64,000 nt of DNA from an uncultured Eubacteriales bacterium (GCA_900544555.1 UQWD01000005.1:1-64000), one strand, 5' to 3'. Numbered from the stretch's first letter, positions 1-7,897 are shown. Numbers and translations: made by a program. Notes: a model not told the origin generated them from the sequence alone.

Positions 1-55
1 AGCGCTCCGTGTTAACTCGAAAAACGTGGCGCAGCCACTTTTTCGACACACTGAG
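1..55 (-). repeat. Dispersed terminator-like repeat, copy A
   Basis: Read on the minus strand, bases 55 to 1 match 22585-22639 with two mismatches over 55 bases. The unit contains an A-run, a short GTGGC/GCCAC stem and a T-run, so it resembles a Rho-independent terminator. It sits downstream of pckA and has the same orientation relative to its gene as the copy that follows the giant surface protein. It may extend beyond the window edge. Confidence 0.75.
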
Positions 56-78
56 GATACGGGCCTCGGCCCGTATCC
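55..78 (-). terminator. GC-rich hairpin downstream of pckA
   Basis: Perfect inverted repeat with arms GGATACGGGCC (55-65) and GGCCCGTATCC (68-78) and a two-base centre. It lies 24 bases past the pckA stop codon. There is no T-run directly after it on the minus strand, but the terminator-like repeat at 1-55 follows immediately, so the two hairpins probably work as a tandem 3' end. Confidence 0.6.
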
Positions 79-101
79 CCTGAAGTCACAATAGCTTTGA
101 A

Positions 102-1673
102 TTACGCTTTTGGCCCCGCATTAACGATTTCGGCGGGCATATTGCCGTATTTCATAAAATTCTTAACGAAGCGCCCGGCTAAATCCCTCGCCTGCCTGTC
201 GTAAGCCTCCTTATCCTGCCAAACGGCCCTCGGATTGAGCACCTCGGGCGGTACGCCGGGGCAAGCGGTCGGGACATATACGTTAAATACCGGATCAAGG
301 TAATATTCTCCCTTCTCCAATTCCCCGTTAAGCGCGGCCGTTACCATTGCGCGCGTATACTTGATGCTCATGCGTTTACCAACTCCATACGGGCCGCCGG
401 ACCAGCCGGTGTTAATAAGATATACGTTTGATTGGTGCTTATCGATCTTTTCTCCGAGCATCTTGGCGTAAACGTACGGATGAAGCGGCAAAAAAGGCGC
501 GGCGAAACAGGTGGAGAAGGTGGTCTGCGGCTCCACTATGCCGCGCTCTGTACCGGCCAACTTGGAGGTGTAACCGGATACGAAATGATACATCGCCATA
601 TTTTTATCCAGTTTAGCCACGGGGGGCAGCACGCCGAACGCGTCGGCGGTAAGGAATACCACCGTTTTGGGGTGACCGCCCACGCCGGGAATGGCGCAGT
701 TGGGGATGAACTGCACGGGGTACCCCGCGCGCGTATTCTCCGTTAAGCCGCTGTCCGCAAAATCGAGCGTCCGCGTTTGAGGATGAATCGCCACGTTTTC
801 AACTAACGCGCCAAATCGGATAGCATCCCATATCTGCGGTTCATTCTCCCGTGAAAGGTTGATGCATTTGGCATAGCAGCCCCCCTCTATGTTAAAAACG
901 CCCGTATCGCTCCAGCCATGCTCGTCGTCTCCAATAAGCATTCTGTCGGGATCCGCTGAAAGAGTAGTTTTTCCTGTGCCGGACAAGCCGAAAAACAGCG
1001 CCGTGTCCCCCGCCTTACCGATATTGGCGGAGCAATGCATGGAGAATACGCCCTGCTTTGGCAATAGATAGTTCATTACGGAGAAAATGGATTTCTTTAT
1101 TTCACCCGCGTACTGGCTGCCGGCGATAATCACCATGCGCTCGGATAGGTTCACGATTATGGCCGCCTCCGAGTTAACGCCGTCCACCTCGGGTATGCAT
1201 TTAAAGCCGGGGGCGGCGATGATGGTGAACCCGGGTTCAAAAGCTTTAAGCTCCTCTTCATCCGGCCTGATAAGAAGTTGGTGGATGAACAGGTTTTGGC
1301 TCGCAAGCTCGTTTATAACCCGTACGGGCAGATGGTAATCTTCATCCGCTCCCGCGAAGCCGTCAAAAACAAATATATCACGGCCCTGAAGGTATGCCGT
1401 CATGCGGTTGTATATGGCATGAAACCGCTCCCCGCATATCGGCGCGTTTACTAGGCTCCAGTCTATATCATCGTGAATGGATGGCGTATCTACAATATAT
1501 CTATCATCGGGCGATCGGCCGGTATATTTACCTGTGGTAACGACCAACGCGCCGGTGTCGGCCAGCAGGCCCTCTCCACGCTCCAGCGCTTTTTCAGTCA
1601 GTTGCGCCGGCGACAAATTATGGTATACGGTTTTGGGAGCGATAATACCCAGGGACTCGATATACTCTTTCAT
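102..1673 (-). CDS. pckA: Phosphoenolpyruvate carboxykinase (ATP)
   Basis: The 523-residue product has the usual length of ATP-dependent PEP carboxykinase, the cytosolic enzyme that interconverts oxaloacetate plus ATP with PEP, CO2 and ADP. Visible signatures are the kinase-1a loop GLSGTGKTTL (about residues 229-238) followed by the kinase-2 motif LIGDDEHGW (about 246-254), and the early TGRSPDDRY substrate-binding stretch (about 51-59). Start choice: ATG at 1673 preceded by AAAGGAG. In anaerobic fermenters this enzyme can run in either direction, toward gluconeogenesis or toward ATP-forming C4 metabolism; the sequence does not say which. It appears monocistronic, with a long leader upstream and a double hairpin downstream. 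Confidence 0.97.
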   Translation of the reverse strand: MKEYIESLGIIAPKTVYHNLSPAQLTEKALERGEGLLADTGALVVTTGKYTGRSPDDRYIVDTPSIHDDIDWSLVNAPICGERFHAIYNRMTAYLQGRDIFVFDGFAGADEDYHLPVRVINELASQNLFIHQLLIRPDEEELKAFEPGFTIIAAPGFKCIPEVDGVNSEAAIIVNLSERMVIIAGSQYAGEIKKSIFSVMNYLLPKQGVFSMHCSANIGKAGDTALFFGLSGTGKTTLSADPDRMLIGDDEHGWSDTGVFNIEGGCYAKCINLSRENEPQIWDAIRFGALVENVAIHPQTRTLDFADSGLTENTRAGYPVQFIPNCAIPGVGGHPKTVVFLTADAFGVLPPVAKLDKNMAMYHFVSGYTSKLAGTERGIVEPQTTFSTCFAAPFLPLHPYVYAKMLGEKIDKHQSNVYLINTGWSGGPYGVGKRMSIKYTRAMVTAALNGELEKGEYYLDPVFNVYVPTACPGVPPEVLNPRAVWQDKEAYDRQARDLAGRFVKNFMKYGNMPAEIVNAGPKA

Positions 1674-2037
1674 GGAAATCTCCTTTCGATACGTTTAATC
1701 TCAGGGCTGACTCCTGAAAATATCCGCTTTTGAAAATTATACTATGCGCTGAACGCTAAAACAAGGCGTTTTAAGCTTTCAGGCATGAAATCTTTTGCAA
1801 AATTAACAGTAATGCGTATATTGTATGTTTTTTGTTACCAGAGTATGCGGAAGAATAATCCTAGCGATTTTTAGAGGAAGCTGGGCTGATGCTTGCTGAG
1901 GGCCGGTAAATACGTAGCATATGGCGGCTCCTATTAATATGGCGGCTCCTATTAATCAGGTTCTCCGCAAGGGAGCGTACAATGTTCCGCAGGCAGCTAA
2001 AGCGGCAACGGTCATACATTGTTCCGCTGCAATTGTT
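1674..2037. other. Intergenic region upstream of pckA, with an 18-bp tandem duplication
   Basis: About 360 bases with no supportable gene. It must carry the pckA promoter and leader on the minus strand, but I see no clear -35/-10 pair. Its one clear structure is an exact tandem duplication of an 18-base unit beginning ATGGCGGCTCC (1921-1938 and 1939-1956). Confidence 0.6.
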
Positions 2038-2487
2038 TTAAATTAACATTATCCCTTTTTCCCTTAAATAATGTTTGCTTTTTTCAAATCGTTGTCTATT
2101 TTGTACTCCAATACATTGACATGGTAATACTACTTTATATCCATGTTTTTTTGCGTCCGCAGCACTATTCGCTATACAAGAATTACCGTCAACCCCAATA
2201 ATCTCAACTTCAGTAACTTGTTCTTGCCTAAGTATATTAAGTAATTCATCATTGGAAAACGCGCTGGCGTTTTTTTTGCACAGGATGTACGCTGAGCAAA
2301 CATTCAGGTCCTGTGCCAATTCATTTGTTTGCACACCGTTTCTGAGCTTTTTGGTATTCTTAACATATATAATGAGTTCTTCATGGGCAGCAGCATATTG
2401 TATACGTTGATTGACTCGAGTTAACAGATCCTTATCGTATTTTTCTATGTACCCCTTTTGAATATCTATCACAATTAGAGCTTTCAT
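2038..2487 (-). CDS. Isochorismatase-family cysteine hydrolase
   Basis: The 149-residue protein has the compact alpha/beta layout of the isochorismatase-like cysteine hydrolases. The family triad can be placed: Asp8 in VIDIQ, a Lys at about 71-72 (CKKNASAF) and the nucleophile Cys104 in GVDGNSCIANSA. Members cleave C-N or C-O bonds in amides and related compounds (nicotinamide, N-carbamoyl compounds, isochorismate), so the substrate cannot be assigned. At under 150 residues it is shorter than many relatives of about 180-200. It lies about 100 bases downstream of the Crp/Fnr gene on the same strand and may be read through from it. The gene is somewhat more AT-rich than its neighbours, which could mean later acquisition. 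Confidence 0.85.
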   Translation of the reverse strand: MKALIVIDIQKGYIEKYDKDLLTRVNQRIQYAAAHEELIIYVKNTKKLRNGVQTNELAQDLNVCSAYILCKKNASAFSNDELLNILRQEQVTEVEIIGVDGNSCIANSAADAKKHGYKVVLPCQCIGVQNRQRFEKSKHYLREKGIMLI

Positions 2488-2589
2488 TCAATACTTAACA
2501 CCATTTCCTTATCAAATTATCAATCTTGACGAACACCTAAATCCCGCTTTATCGCGCTATGCTTCCTAAACCACGCTATATAATCCCCC

Positions 2590-3246
2590 TTACTTTTTTA
2601 TCAGCTTGAAACGATTCCGCTGAAAGTCTATCAAGCCGTCCCTTTTCATCCAGGACAACTCGCGGGACAGCGCGCTGCTATTCACATCCAGGTACTCGGC
2701 CATCGCGCCGCGGCCAAACGGGATATCAAACGAATCCGAACCCGTCCTCGCGGCTTCCATCGACAGGTATGTGAGAACCTTTTCCCGGATTGTCGGCTTT
2801 ATCAGGCAATCGTTTCGGTCGTGAAGCACAAGCGCTTTTTCTGCAAGGCCGTCGAATAAATTCTTAAGCAAAGCCGCGTGCTCCGGGCAGTCCGTACGGT
2901 TCAGGATGTTGTCAAACGGGATAAATAAAACCTCCGCCGCCTCGGCCGCCTGAACGGAAACCGGGCTTTTCCTCCTCCGGCTTGCGGCCAGAAGAACCCC
3001 GATATAGCCTCCCGGCTCCACAAGCGTTACTATCACCTGCTTGCCGGTCATATCCGTTTTAATGGAGCGAACGCTGCCGGTTAAGAGGACGCCGACGTGG
3101 TCAACGCTATCCCCTTCATAAAGAATCATTTCATCCTTTTCATACGCTCTTTGCCATGCGGACAGGTATTTTAGGAGCGCGGGAAGCCTTTCACGGCCGA
3201 CGCCCTGAAATAACGGCGTATTCTCAAGTACAGCATGGTTATCCAT
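2590..3246 (-). CDS. Crp/Fnr family transcriptional regulator
   Basis: The 218-residue protein has an N-terminal cyclic-nucleotide-binding-like barrel (about residues 10-120, with GDSVDHVGVLLTGSV and EPGGYIGVLLAA) and a C-terminal winged helix (about 150-215) with the recognition-helix segment DVNSSALSRELSWM. It lacks the N-terminal cysteines of an FNR iron-sulfur cluster, so the effector is unknown. Many clostridial regulators of this type respond to oxidative, nitrosative or haem-related signals. It is divergent from the membrane protein starting at 3329; the 80-base gap contains a perfect palindrome that could be its operator. Control of that transporter is inference from arrangement only. 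Confidence 0.88.
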   Translation of the reverse strand: MDNHAVLENTPLFQGVGRERLPALLKYLSAWQRAYEKDEMILYEGDSVDHVGVLLTGSVRSIKTDMTGKQVIVTLVEPGGYIGVLLAASRRRKSPVSVQAAEAAEVLFIPFDNILNRTDCPEHAALLKNLFDGLAEKALVLHDRNDCLIKPTIREKVLTYLSMEAARTGSDSFDIPFGRGAMAEYLDVNSSALSRELSWMKRDGLIDFQRNRFKLIKK

Positions 3247-3257
3247 TTAACACCTCA

Positions 3258-3269
3258 TTGCATATGCAA
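3258..3269. promoter_or_regulatory. Palindrome between the Crp/Fnr gene and the divergent transporter gene
   Basis: Perfect 12-base palindrome TTGCATATGCAA in the divergent intergenic space, 12 bases upstream of the Crp/Fnr start. Its position suits an autoregulatory operator. It is unlike the usual TTGAT-N4-ATCAA Fnr site, so assignment to this regulator is a guess. A weak promoter for the rightward gene can be drawn at 3275-3303 (TTCATT, 17 bases, TACATA). Confidence 0.4.
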
Positions 3270-3328
3270 CGGACTTCATTGTGATATTGTACTAAAATAC
3301 ATAATAAAACACAAACTTGGAGGGCACG

Positions 3329-3868
3329 ATGAAGAAAAAGCCACAAACGCTATGGATAACGAGGACCGCGGTTTTACTTGCGCTGCTGATTGTACTTCAA
3401 GCCGCCACCGCGCCGCTTGGCGGCACGTTCGTTACAGGCTCTATCGTCAATCTCATGCTGATTTTATCCGTAATGCTCGGCGGCCTGTCCTGCGGAATTA
3501 CTATCGCCGTCCTTTCGCCGGTTTTGGCGAAGCTTTTGGGCATTGGGCCTTTATGGGGACTAATACCCTTCATCATCGCGGGCAATATCACGATAATGAT
3601 AATATGGCGGTTTATCAGCCAAAGAATTAATAAGTCACAATTTGCGGCATACACGGCGGCCGCGATTACCGCCGCTTTTGCTAAATTCGCTGTACTTTAC
3701 TTCGGAATAGTTTGTTTCGCCATTCCCATGCTATTAGATCTACCGGAGCCCCAAGCGGCCATAATCAGCGGAATGTTCTCCGTTCAGCAGCTATTTACCG
3801 CGCTTGCGGGCGGCGCGGCGGCCGTTATGCTCCTGCCCATTTTAAAAAAGATTATCAAGGTTCCGTGA
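3329..3868 (+). CDS. Putative ECF transporter S-component-like membrane protein
   Basis: A 179-residue protein with five or six hydrophobic segments, basic N-terminus and Gly/Pro-rich loops (for example LGIGPLWGLIPFIIAGN). Size and pattern fit the small substrate-capturing S components of energy-coupling factor vitamin transporters, which share an ATPase/EcfT module encoded elsewhere. I do not recognise the substrate subgroup. An in-frame TTG at 3317 would extend it, but the GGAGGG ribosome binding site at 3319-3324 overlaps that codon, so ATG 3329 is the better start. It is divergent from the Crp/Fnr regulator gene. Confidence 0.6.
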   Translation: MKKKPQTLWITRTAVLLALLIVLQAATAPLGGTFVTGSIVNLMLILSVMLGGLSCGITIAVLSPVLAKLLGIGPLWGLIPFIIAGNITIMIIWRFISQRINKSQFAAYTAAAITAAFAKFAVLYFGIVCFAIPMLLDLPEPQAAIISGMFSVQQLFTALAGGAAAVMLLPILKKIIKVP

Positions 3869-3932
3869 CGGCGCGCTTCCCGTTGTAAACGCTATTTTTA
3901 TGGCAGCATGCTTTGAATGCAAAAATTGGACG

Positions 3933-3961
3933 TTGACAACAACAATCTACCGTGGTAGACT
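3933..3961 (+). promoter_or_regulatory. Promoter of the BlaI-type repressor gene
   Basis: TTGACA at 3933-3938 and TAGACT at 3956-3961, separated by 17 bases, form a near-consensus sigma-A promoter. The first operator palindrome lies in the spacer and reaches into the -10 box, so bound repressor would block RNA polymerase. Confidence 0.75.
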
Positions 3962-3990
3962 ACCCACCCCATTGAAGCTACCCCGGTAGC
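3946..3990. promoter_or_regulatory. Paired palindromic operators of the BlaI/MecI-type repressor
   Basis: Two copies of a palindrome: TCTACCGTGGTAGA (3946-3959), overlapping the promoter, and GCTACCCCGGTAGC (3977-3990), just before the ribosome binding site. The shared form is CTACC-N2-GGTAG. The dyad layout resembles BlaI/MecI/CopY operators, but those usually have a TACA/TGTA core, so this is a variant specificity. Confidence 0.7.
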
Positions 3991-4004
3991 CTGAAGGAGA
4001 TGAA

Positions 4005-4370
4005 ATGATGGAGATTAAGCTGCACGACGCGGAATTGAAAGTGATGGATGTGATTTGGAACGGAGGTACGGTAAGCGCCAAGGATATTTACCGAGCGCTC
4101 AAAGAAAAATTCGGTTACAGCCGTTCAGCCACATATACCTTGATAAAGCGCTGTATTGATAAGCGCGCGATTGAACGCATTGAACCTAATTTTATATGCA
4201 AAGCGCTCGTCACCAGGGAAGAAACGCAGGCGATGGAAACGCGGGAGCTGATAAACAAGCTCTATGGCGGTGCGGCCGACAAGCTCGTCGCTTCAATTTT
4301 AGGAACAGGCGATTTATCCGAACAGGAGATTGATCGCCTGCGAAAGATCGTGAAGGAGTGGGAGGATTAA
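4005..4370 (+). CDS. BlaI/MecI/CopY family transcriptional repressor
   Basis: A 121-residue protein with an N-terminal winged helix (about residues 5-75; LHDAELKVMDVIWNGGTVSAKDIY and YSRSATYTLIKRCIDK) and a C-terminal dimerisation region (LVASILGTGDLSEQEIDRLRKIV), the layout and length of the penicillinase-repressor family. It begins at ATG 4005 behind AAGGAG; a second in-frame ATG at 4008 is possible. Repressors of this family control beta-lactamase or PBP2a genes with a BlaR1 sensor, or copper exporters alone. The downstream gene is BlaR1-like but cut short, and no beta-lactamase lies in the window, so its present target may be only its own promoter. Confidence 0.93.
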   Translation: MMEIKLHDAELKVMDVIWNGGTVSAKDIYRALKEKFGYSRSATYTLIKRCIDKRAIERIEPNFICKALVTREETQAMETRELINKLYGGAADKLVASILGTGDLSEQEIDRLRKIVKEWED

Positions 4371-4371
4371 G

Positions 4372-4836
4372 ATGTCCTTGTTATCCATGCAAATCCGCGC
4401 GGGAATACTGATATTGATGATTATTTTGATACGGCGGCTGTTCCTCCATAAATTATCAAAAGGGGCTTTGAAGGGCATGTGGGCCATCGTACTCTTAAGG
4501 CTTTTCCTGCCGTTTTCACGCAACGTTGTGGCCGGCTTTTCTTTGCCGTTTGATAAGCCGTTCGCTTTTCCTTTTATAAACGGCGCGCCTGTTTCTTCCT
4601 CGCAGCAGTCGGCTGTGTTCTCCGACCAATCCCTCTATTTGCCTGTTATAGCATTCTATTTGGCGGTTTGCCTGATTATGGTTTCATATTTTATCGCGGT
4701 GCATATTTGCTGCAGAAAAATATACCGGTACGCTTATCCTGCCATGGCGGACGCCACTTCCGATGGGCGCAAAAAACGAAAGCCTTGCAGCGCAAGGCTT
4801 TCCCAATTTAGGGCGTTGTTTCCCACAAACGGCTAA
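4372..4836 (+). pseudogene. Truncated BlaR1/MecR1-type sensor (M56 N-terminal membrane part only)
   Basis: The reading frame starts one base after the repressor stop behind GGAGG and encodes about 130 residues resembling the N-terminal membrane region of BlaR1/MecR1 antirepressors (RAGILILMIILIRRLFLHKL, then a third helix near residues 85-110). It should continue into an HExxH zinc-protease domain and a penicillin-binding sensor, for some 450-600 residues in all. Instead it runs at about residue 130 into a hairpin-forming sequence (GAAAGCCTTGC...GCAAGGCTTTC, 4778-4802) and stops at residue 154. The protease and sensor are absent. It is either a remnant, or a short membrane protein if expressed. 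Confidence 0.75.
4778..4802. repeat. Hairpin repeat within the truncated BlaR1 frame
   Basis: Inverted repeat with arms GAAAGCCTTGC and GCAAGGCTTTC. A related form (CCCTTGCTGCGCAAGG) occurs at about 22677-22692 among other hairpin repeats. This is where the BlaR1 homology ends, suggesting that a deletion or repeat insertion removed the rest of the gene. Confidence 0.5.
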
Positions 4837-4886
4837 AACGCTTCGTAAAACCCTCAAGAAAATGGTTTAACCGCATCCTTTACGGC

Positions 4887-4916
4887 ATACGGCGCGGCCT
4901 AAGGCCTGCGCCGTAT
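4887..4916 (-). terminator. Hairpin downstream of the feo operon
   Basis: Strong inverted repeat (ATACGGCGC...GCGCCGTAT with a GGCC/GGCC inner stem) 8 bases past the stop codon of the last feo gene on the minus strand. There is no long T-run on the minus side, so termination may be imperfect. Confidence 0.5.
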
Positions 4917-4923
4917 AATCATA

Positions 4924-5094
4924 TCAGTTTTTGTGACACAGCCCCGCGCTGGGGCAGCCCTCACAGCCGCATGCGCAGCCCCCCTTATGTTTCTTTTTAT
5001 CCCTGACTATTTTAATTATGACCGCCGCGACGATTGCCAGCACGACGAGCCCAACCGCGAGAGAACCCCAGTTTTCATTGAACCAATTCAGCAT
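4924..5094 (-). CDS. FeoB-associated Cys-rich membrane protein
   Basis: A 56-residue protein read directly from the minus strand: a short N-terminus, one transmembrane helix (SLAVGLVVLAIVAAVIIKIV, about residues 11-30), a Lys-rich cytoplasmic stretch, then a tail with cysteines at 40, 42, 44, 47 and 53 (CACGCEGC). This is the pattern of the small Cys-rich proteins found after feoB in many Clostridia, thought to help iron handling at the transporter. Its ATG overlaps the last codons of feoB by 7 bases, which implies translational coupling. Length and position are typical. Confidence 0.9.
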   Translation of the reverse strand: MLNWFNENWGSLAVGLVVLAIVAAVIIKIVRDKKKHKGGCACGCEGCPSAGLCHKN

Positions 5095-7241
5095 GCCGTA
5101 TCCACTCCTTTACTCATACGCGCTTCGTAGGGATTCCTTCTGAACACAAGGTATAAAAGCCCGGCCAAAACCGCAAAGGCAGCGCCGGTGGCAATGGTGA
5201 AACCGCCGCCGGAAATCAGTAGGCCAAGCTGATATACGATAAGCGACACGGCGTAAGCAAACCCGCACATATAGCCTATCGCGCCCCAAGTCCATCTCGC
5301 GCTGTTCATCTCGGTTTTTATCGCGCCCATCGCCGCGAAGCAAGGCGCGCACAGGAGGTTAAACAGCATGAAGCTCCATGCGGAAAGGGCGGTATAGTCG
5401 AGCGCCAGCTTCGACCAGATCTCCATTCCGTCCTCGGCGACCTCCATAAACCCGTAAAGAACGCCGAACGTGGTCACTACGTTCTCCTTGGCGATAAGGC
5501 CGGTGAACGTCGCAACCGCGGCCTTCCATCCGCCAAAGCCAAGCGGCGCGAATATGGGTGCGATGAAATTGCCGATTGCTGCCAAAAGGCTCGCGTTGTT
5601 GTCTTCAACCATTTGGAACACGCCGTCCACCACACCAAAGCCCTGAAGGAACCACAGCACGATAGCCGAAAGTAAAATGACCGTTCCTGCGCGCTTGATA
5701 AAGCTCCAGCCGCGCTCCCAGGTGCTGGTCAAAACATTTTTCATAGAGGGCGCGTGGTAAGCGGGCAGCTCCATGACGAAGGGCGCCGGGTCGCCCGCAA
5801 AGGGCTTGGTTTTCTTTAGCAGTATGCCGCTTAAGATAACCGCGGCAACGCCGATGAAGTAGGCCGTGGGCGCTACCCACCACGCTCCGCCGAAAATCGC
5901 TCCCGCGAACAGCCCGATAATGGGCATCTTAGCTCCGCATGGAATGAACGTGGTGGTCATAACCGTCATGCGGCGGTCACGCTGGTTTTCTATAGTTCTG
6001 CTTGCCATAATGCCCGGCACGCCGCAGCCGGAACTGATGAGCATGGGGATAAAGGATTTACCTGAAAGCCCAAACTTCCTGAAAATCCTGTCCATTATAA
6101 ATGCTACGCGCGACATATACCCCACATCCTCGAGCAGCGCCAGAAGGAAGAAAAGCATCAGCATCTGCGGTACAAAGCCGATTACCGTGCCCACGCCGCC
6201 AACGATACCGTCAACGACCAGGCTGCTGAGCCAGGGCGTGACATTGGCGGATTCAAAAAGGAAAGTCAGGCCGCCGGTTATCCATTCGCCAAAAAGAACA
6301 TCGTTCGTAAAATTCGTTACAATCGTTCCGATTGTCGTGACCGATATCAGGTAAACCGCGGCCATGACCAATACGAAAATAGGTAGGGCCAGCCACCGGT
6401 TGGTTACGATGCGGTCAATTTTATCGGATATGTTCAGCTTCACGCCGGTATGCTTTTTCTTAACGCATAAATCCACCACCCGGCTGATATATGCGTACCG
6501 CTGGTTGGTGATGATGCTCTCCGCGTCGTCGTCCAGCTCGCGCTCACAGTCCGATATATGCTCCTCAATATGCGCCATCGTTCCTTTATCGAGCGCCAGG
6601 GCTGCAATAACCTTTTCATCCCGTTCAAAAAGCTTTACCGCATACCATCTTAAAAGGGCCCGTTCAACCTTATCCTCAACGGATTCCTCAATATGCGCTA
6701 TCGCATGCTCGACGCTGCCCGAAAAAACATGGGGCAGTTCGCCGGGAGTATGGCCGGCCGCAAGCTTTGCGGCGGCCGCCGCCACATCCCTGGAGCCCTC
6801 GCCCTTTAGAGCGGAAGTTTCCATAACGCGGCAGCCCAGCGCCTTGCCGAGCTTGGCTGTATCGATTTTATCGCCGGATTTGCGTACCACGTCTATCATA
6901 TTCAACGCTATCACCGTGGGAATGCCCAGCTCAAGCAGCTGCGTGGTAAGGTATAGGTTTCGCTCAATGTTCGTCCCATCAACAATGTTAATGATGGCGT
7001 CCGGCTTTTCACTAACCAGATAATCCCGTGCCACCACTTCTTCGAGCGTGTATGGCGACAGCGAATAGATACCGGGCAGATCCTGAATAACCACATCCTT
7101 ATCGCCTTTGAGCCTGCCCTCTTTCTTTTCCACCGTAACGCCCGGCCAGTTGCCAACGTATTGAGAGCTTCCTGTCAGACTGTTGAACATGGTTGTTTTG
7201 CCGCAGTTTGGGTTTCCCGCAAGCGCAATCTTAATTCCCAT
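5088..7241 (-). CDS. feoB: Ferrous iron transporter FeoB
   Basis: The 717-residue protein has an N-terminal GTPase domain (P-loop GNPNCGKT at about residues 9-16, DLPGIYSL switch II, NMID specificity motif), a helical linker to about residue 280, and a membrane domain with the two Gate regions (GxxFIPMLISSGCGVPGIMASR and the later FTGLIAKENVVTTFG). FeoB imports Fe2+ across the inner membrane, gated by GTP binding. Start ATG 7241 follows GGGAGG. It lies in a feoA-feoA-feoB-small Cys protein operon, and a DtxR-type box lies just upstream at 7259-7274, so iron-responsive control at both the operon head and feoB itself is likely. Confidence 0.98.
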   Translation of the reverse strand: MGIKIALAGNPNCGKTTMFNSLTGSSQYVGNWPGVTVEKKEGRLKGDKDVVIQDLPGIYSLSPYTLEEVVARDYLVSEKPDAIINIVDGTNIERNLYLTTQLLELGIPTVIALNMIDVVRKSGDKIDTAKLGKALGCRVMETSALKGEGSRDVAAAAAKLAAGHTPGELPHVFSGSVEHAIAHIEESVEDKVERALLRWYAVKLFERDEKVIAALALDKGTMAHIEEHISDCERELDDDAESIITNQRYAYISRVVDLCVKKKHTGVKLNISDKIDRIVTNRWLALPIFVLVMAAVYLISVTTIGTIVTNFTNDVLFGEWITGGLTFLFESANVTPWLSSLVVDGIVGGVGTVIGFVPQMLMLFFLLALLEDVGYMSRVAFIMDRIFRKFGLSGKSFIPMLISSGCGVPGIMASRTIENQRDRRMTVMTTTFIPCGAKMPIIGLFAGAIFGGAWWVAPTAYFIGVAAVILSGILLKKTKPFAGDPAPFVMELPAYHAPSMKNVLTSTWERGWSFIKRAGTVILLSAIVLWFLQGFGVVDGVFQMVEDNNASLLAAIGNFIAPIFAPLGFGGWKAAVATFTGLIAKENVVTTFGVLYGFMEVAEDGMEIWSKLALDYTALSAWSFMLFNLLCAPCFAAMGAIKTEMNSARWTWGAIGYMCGFAYAVSLIVYQLGLLISGGGFTIATGAAFAVLAGLLYLVFRRNPYEARMSKGVDTAC

Positions 7242-7258
7242 AATTACCTCCCTCTCTA

Positions 7259-7274
7259 ATTAGATGGTTCTAAC
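7259..7274. promoter_or_regulatory. DtxR-type operator upstream of feoB
   Basis: ATTAGATGGTTCTAAC contains TTAGA-N4-TCTAA, the same dyad as the perfect box at 7810-7825. It lies 18 bases upstream of the feoB start, in the gap after the second feoA, so feoB may have its own regulated promoter. Confidence 0.6.
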
Positions 7275-7310
7275 TACAATGCCGAAAAATATGCGGCCCC
7301 GCCGCTAAAA

Positions 7311-7532
7311 TCACTCGACCTCGATGTTCTGCGCGTCTCCCTTGCGGACGGAAAGCTCATAGCCCCGGACCGTAACCTCCATTGGATCGCCCAACGGCGC
7401 GACTTTCCTTACATAAATTTCTACGCCCTTGGTGATGCCCATATCCATGATGCGCCGCTTTAAAGCGCCTTCCCCATGCAGCTTCACCACCTTGGCCATT
7501 CCCCCAATTTTCACATCCCGCAACGTTTTCAC
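7311..7532 (-). CDS. feoA: FeoA family protein
   Basis: A 73-residue SH3-like protein with the FeoA pattern: a metal-independent beta barrel with GEGALKRRIMDMGITKGVEIYVRKVAPLGDP (written here only by its key parts: RRIMDMGI and APLGDPMEV), ending in the VRGYELSVRKGDA segment. FeoA proteins bind FeoB in the cytoplasm and modulate transport. GTG start at 7532 with GGAGG 6 bases upstream; no ATG is available nearby. It is the second of two consecutive feoA-type genes, a common clostridial arrangement. Confidence 0.93.
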   Translation of the reverse strand: MKTLRDVKIGGMAKVVKLHGEGALKRRIMDMGITKGVEIYVRKVAPLGDPMEVTVRGYELSVRKGDAQNIEVE

Positions 7533-7549
7533 ACCTTTATCCTCCTCTT

Positions 7550-7762
7550 TTATACCATTATGCGGCTTGTCATGCCCCTGTCCAGCGCGATGCGGCTGTC
7601 CTTAACCTGAAGTATCATGTTCCCCCCAATTTTGGAGACGACCGTAACCCGCTCTCCAACCACAAATCCGAGCTCTGCCAAATGCTGGCGAACCTCGTCC
7701 CTGCCGGTAATCTTTTGAATATAATTTGTTTCACCTGTGTTTGCCATAAACAACGGCATCAT
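7550..7762 (-). CDS. feoA: FeoA family protein (first gene of the feo operon)
   Basis: A 70-residue FeoA-domain protein: VRQHLAELGFVVGERVTVVSK corresponds to the conserved helix-turn-strand, and VKDSRIALDRGMTSRIMV to the C-terminal strand where RIALDRGxAxxI is the family hallmark. It shares the fold with the downstream feoA but is clearly diverged, suggesting different partners or positions on FeoB. ATG 7762 follows AGAGGGGG. The DtxR-type box at 7810-7825 lies about 50 bases upstream, in promoter position. Confidence 0.92.
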   Translation of the reverse strand: MMPLFMANTGETNYIQKITGRDEVRQHLAELGFVVGERVTVVSKIGGNMILQVKDSRIALDRGMTSRIMV

Positions 7763-7809
7763 AAACGCCCCCTCTTTAGCGCAGCGCGCTGAAAATTAAA
7801 CCCCCATCG

Positions 7810-7825
7810 GTTAGATATATCTAAC
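7810..7825. promoter_or_regulatory. DtxR-type operator, perfect palindrome
   Basis: GTTAGATATATCTAAC is a perfect 16-base palindrome between the leftward feo operon and the rightward DtxR-family gene. Its TTAG...CTAA outline resembles DtxR/IdeR iron boxes. The same TTAGA-N4-TCTAA dyad recurs at 7259-7274. Confidence 0.75.
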
Positions 7826-7897
7826 TGCTTGTCATATGAAGTTTATACCTTCTAACTATATTTGTCAAGCACATTCTTTTAGGAACTTGAAAAAAAA

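Noticed and set aside
4933..5130. Plus-strand frame opposite the 3' end of feoB
   Set aside because: Shadow of feoB and of the FeoB-associated Cys-rich gene on the minus strand; no site of its own.
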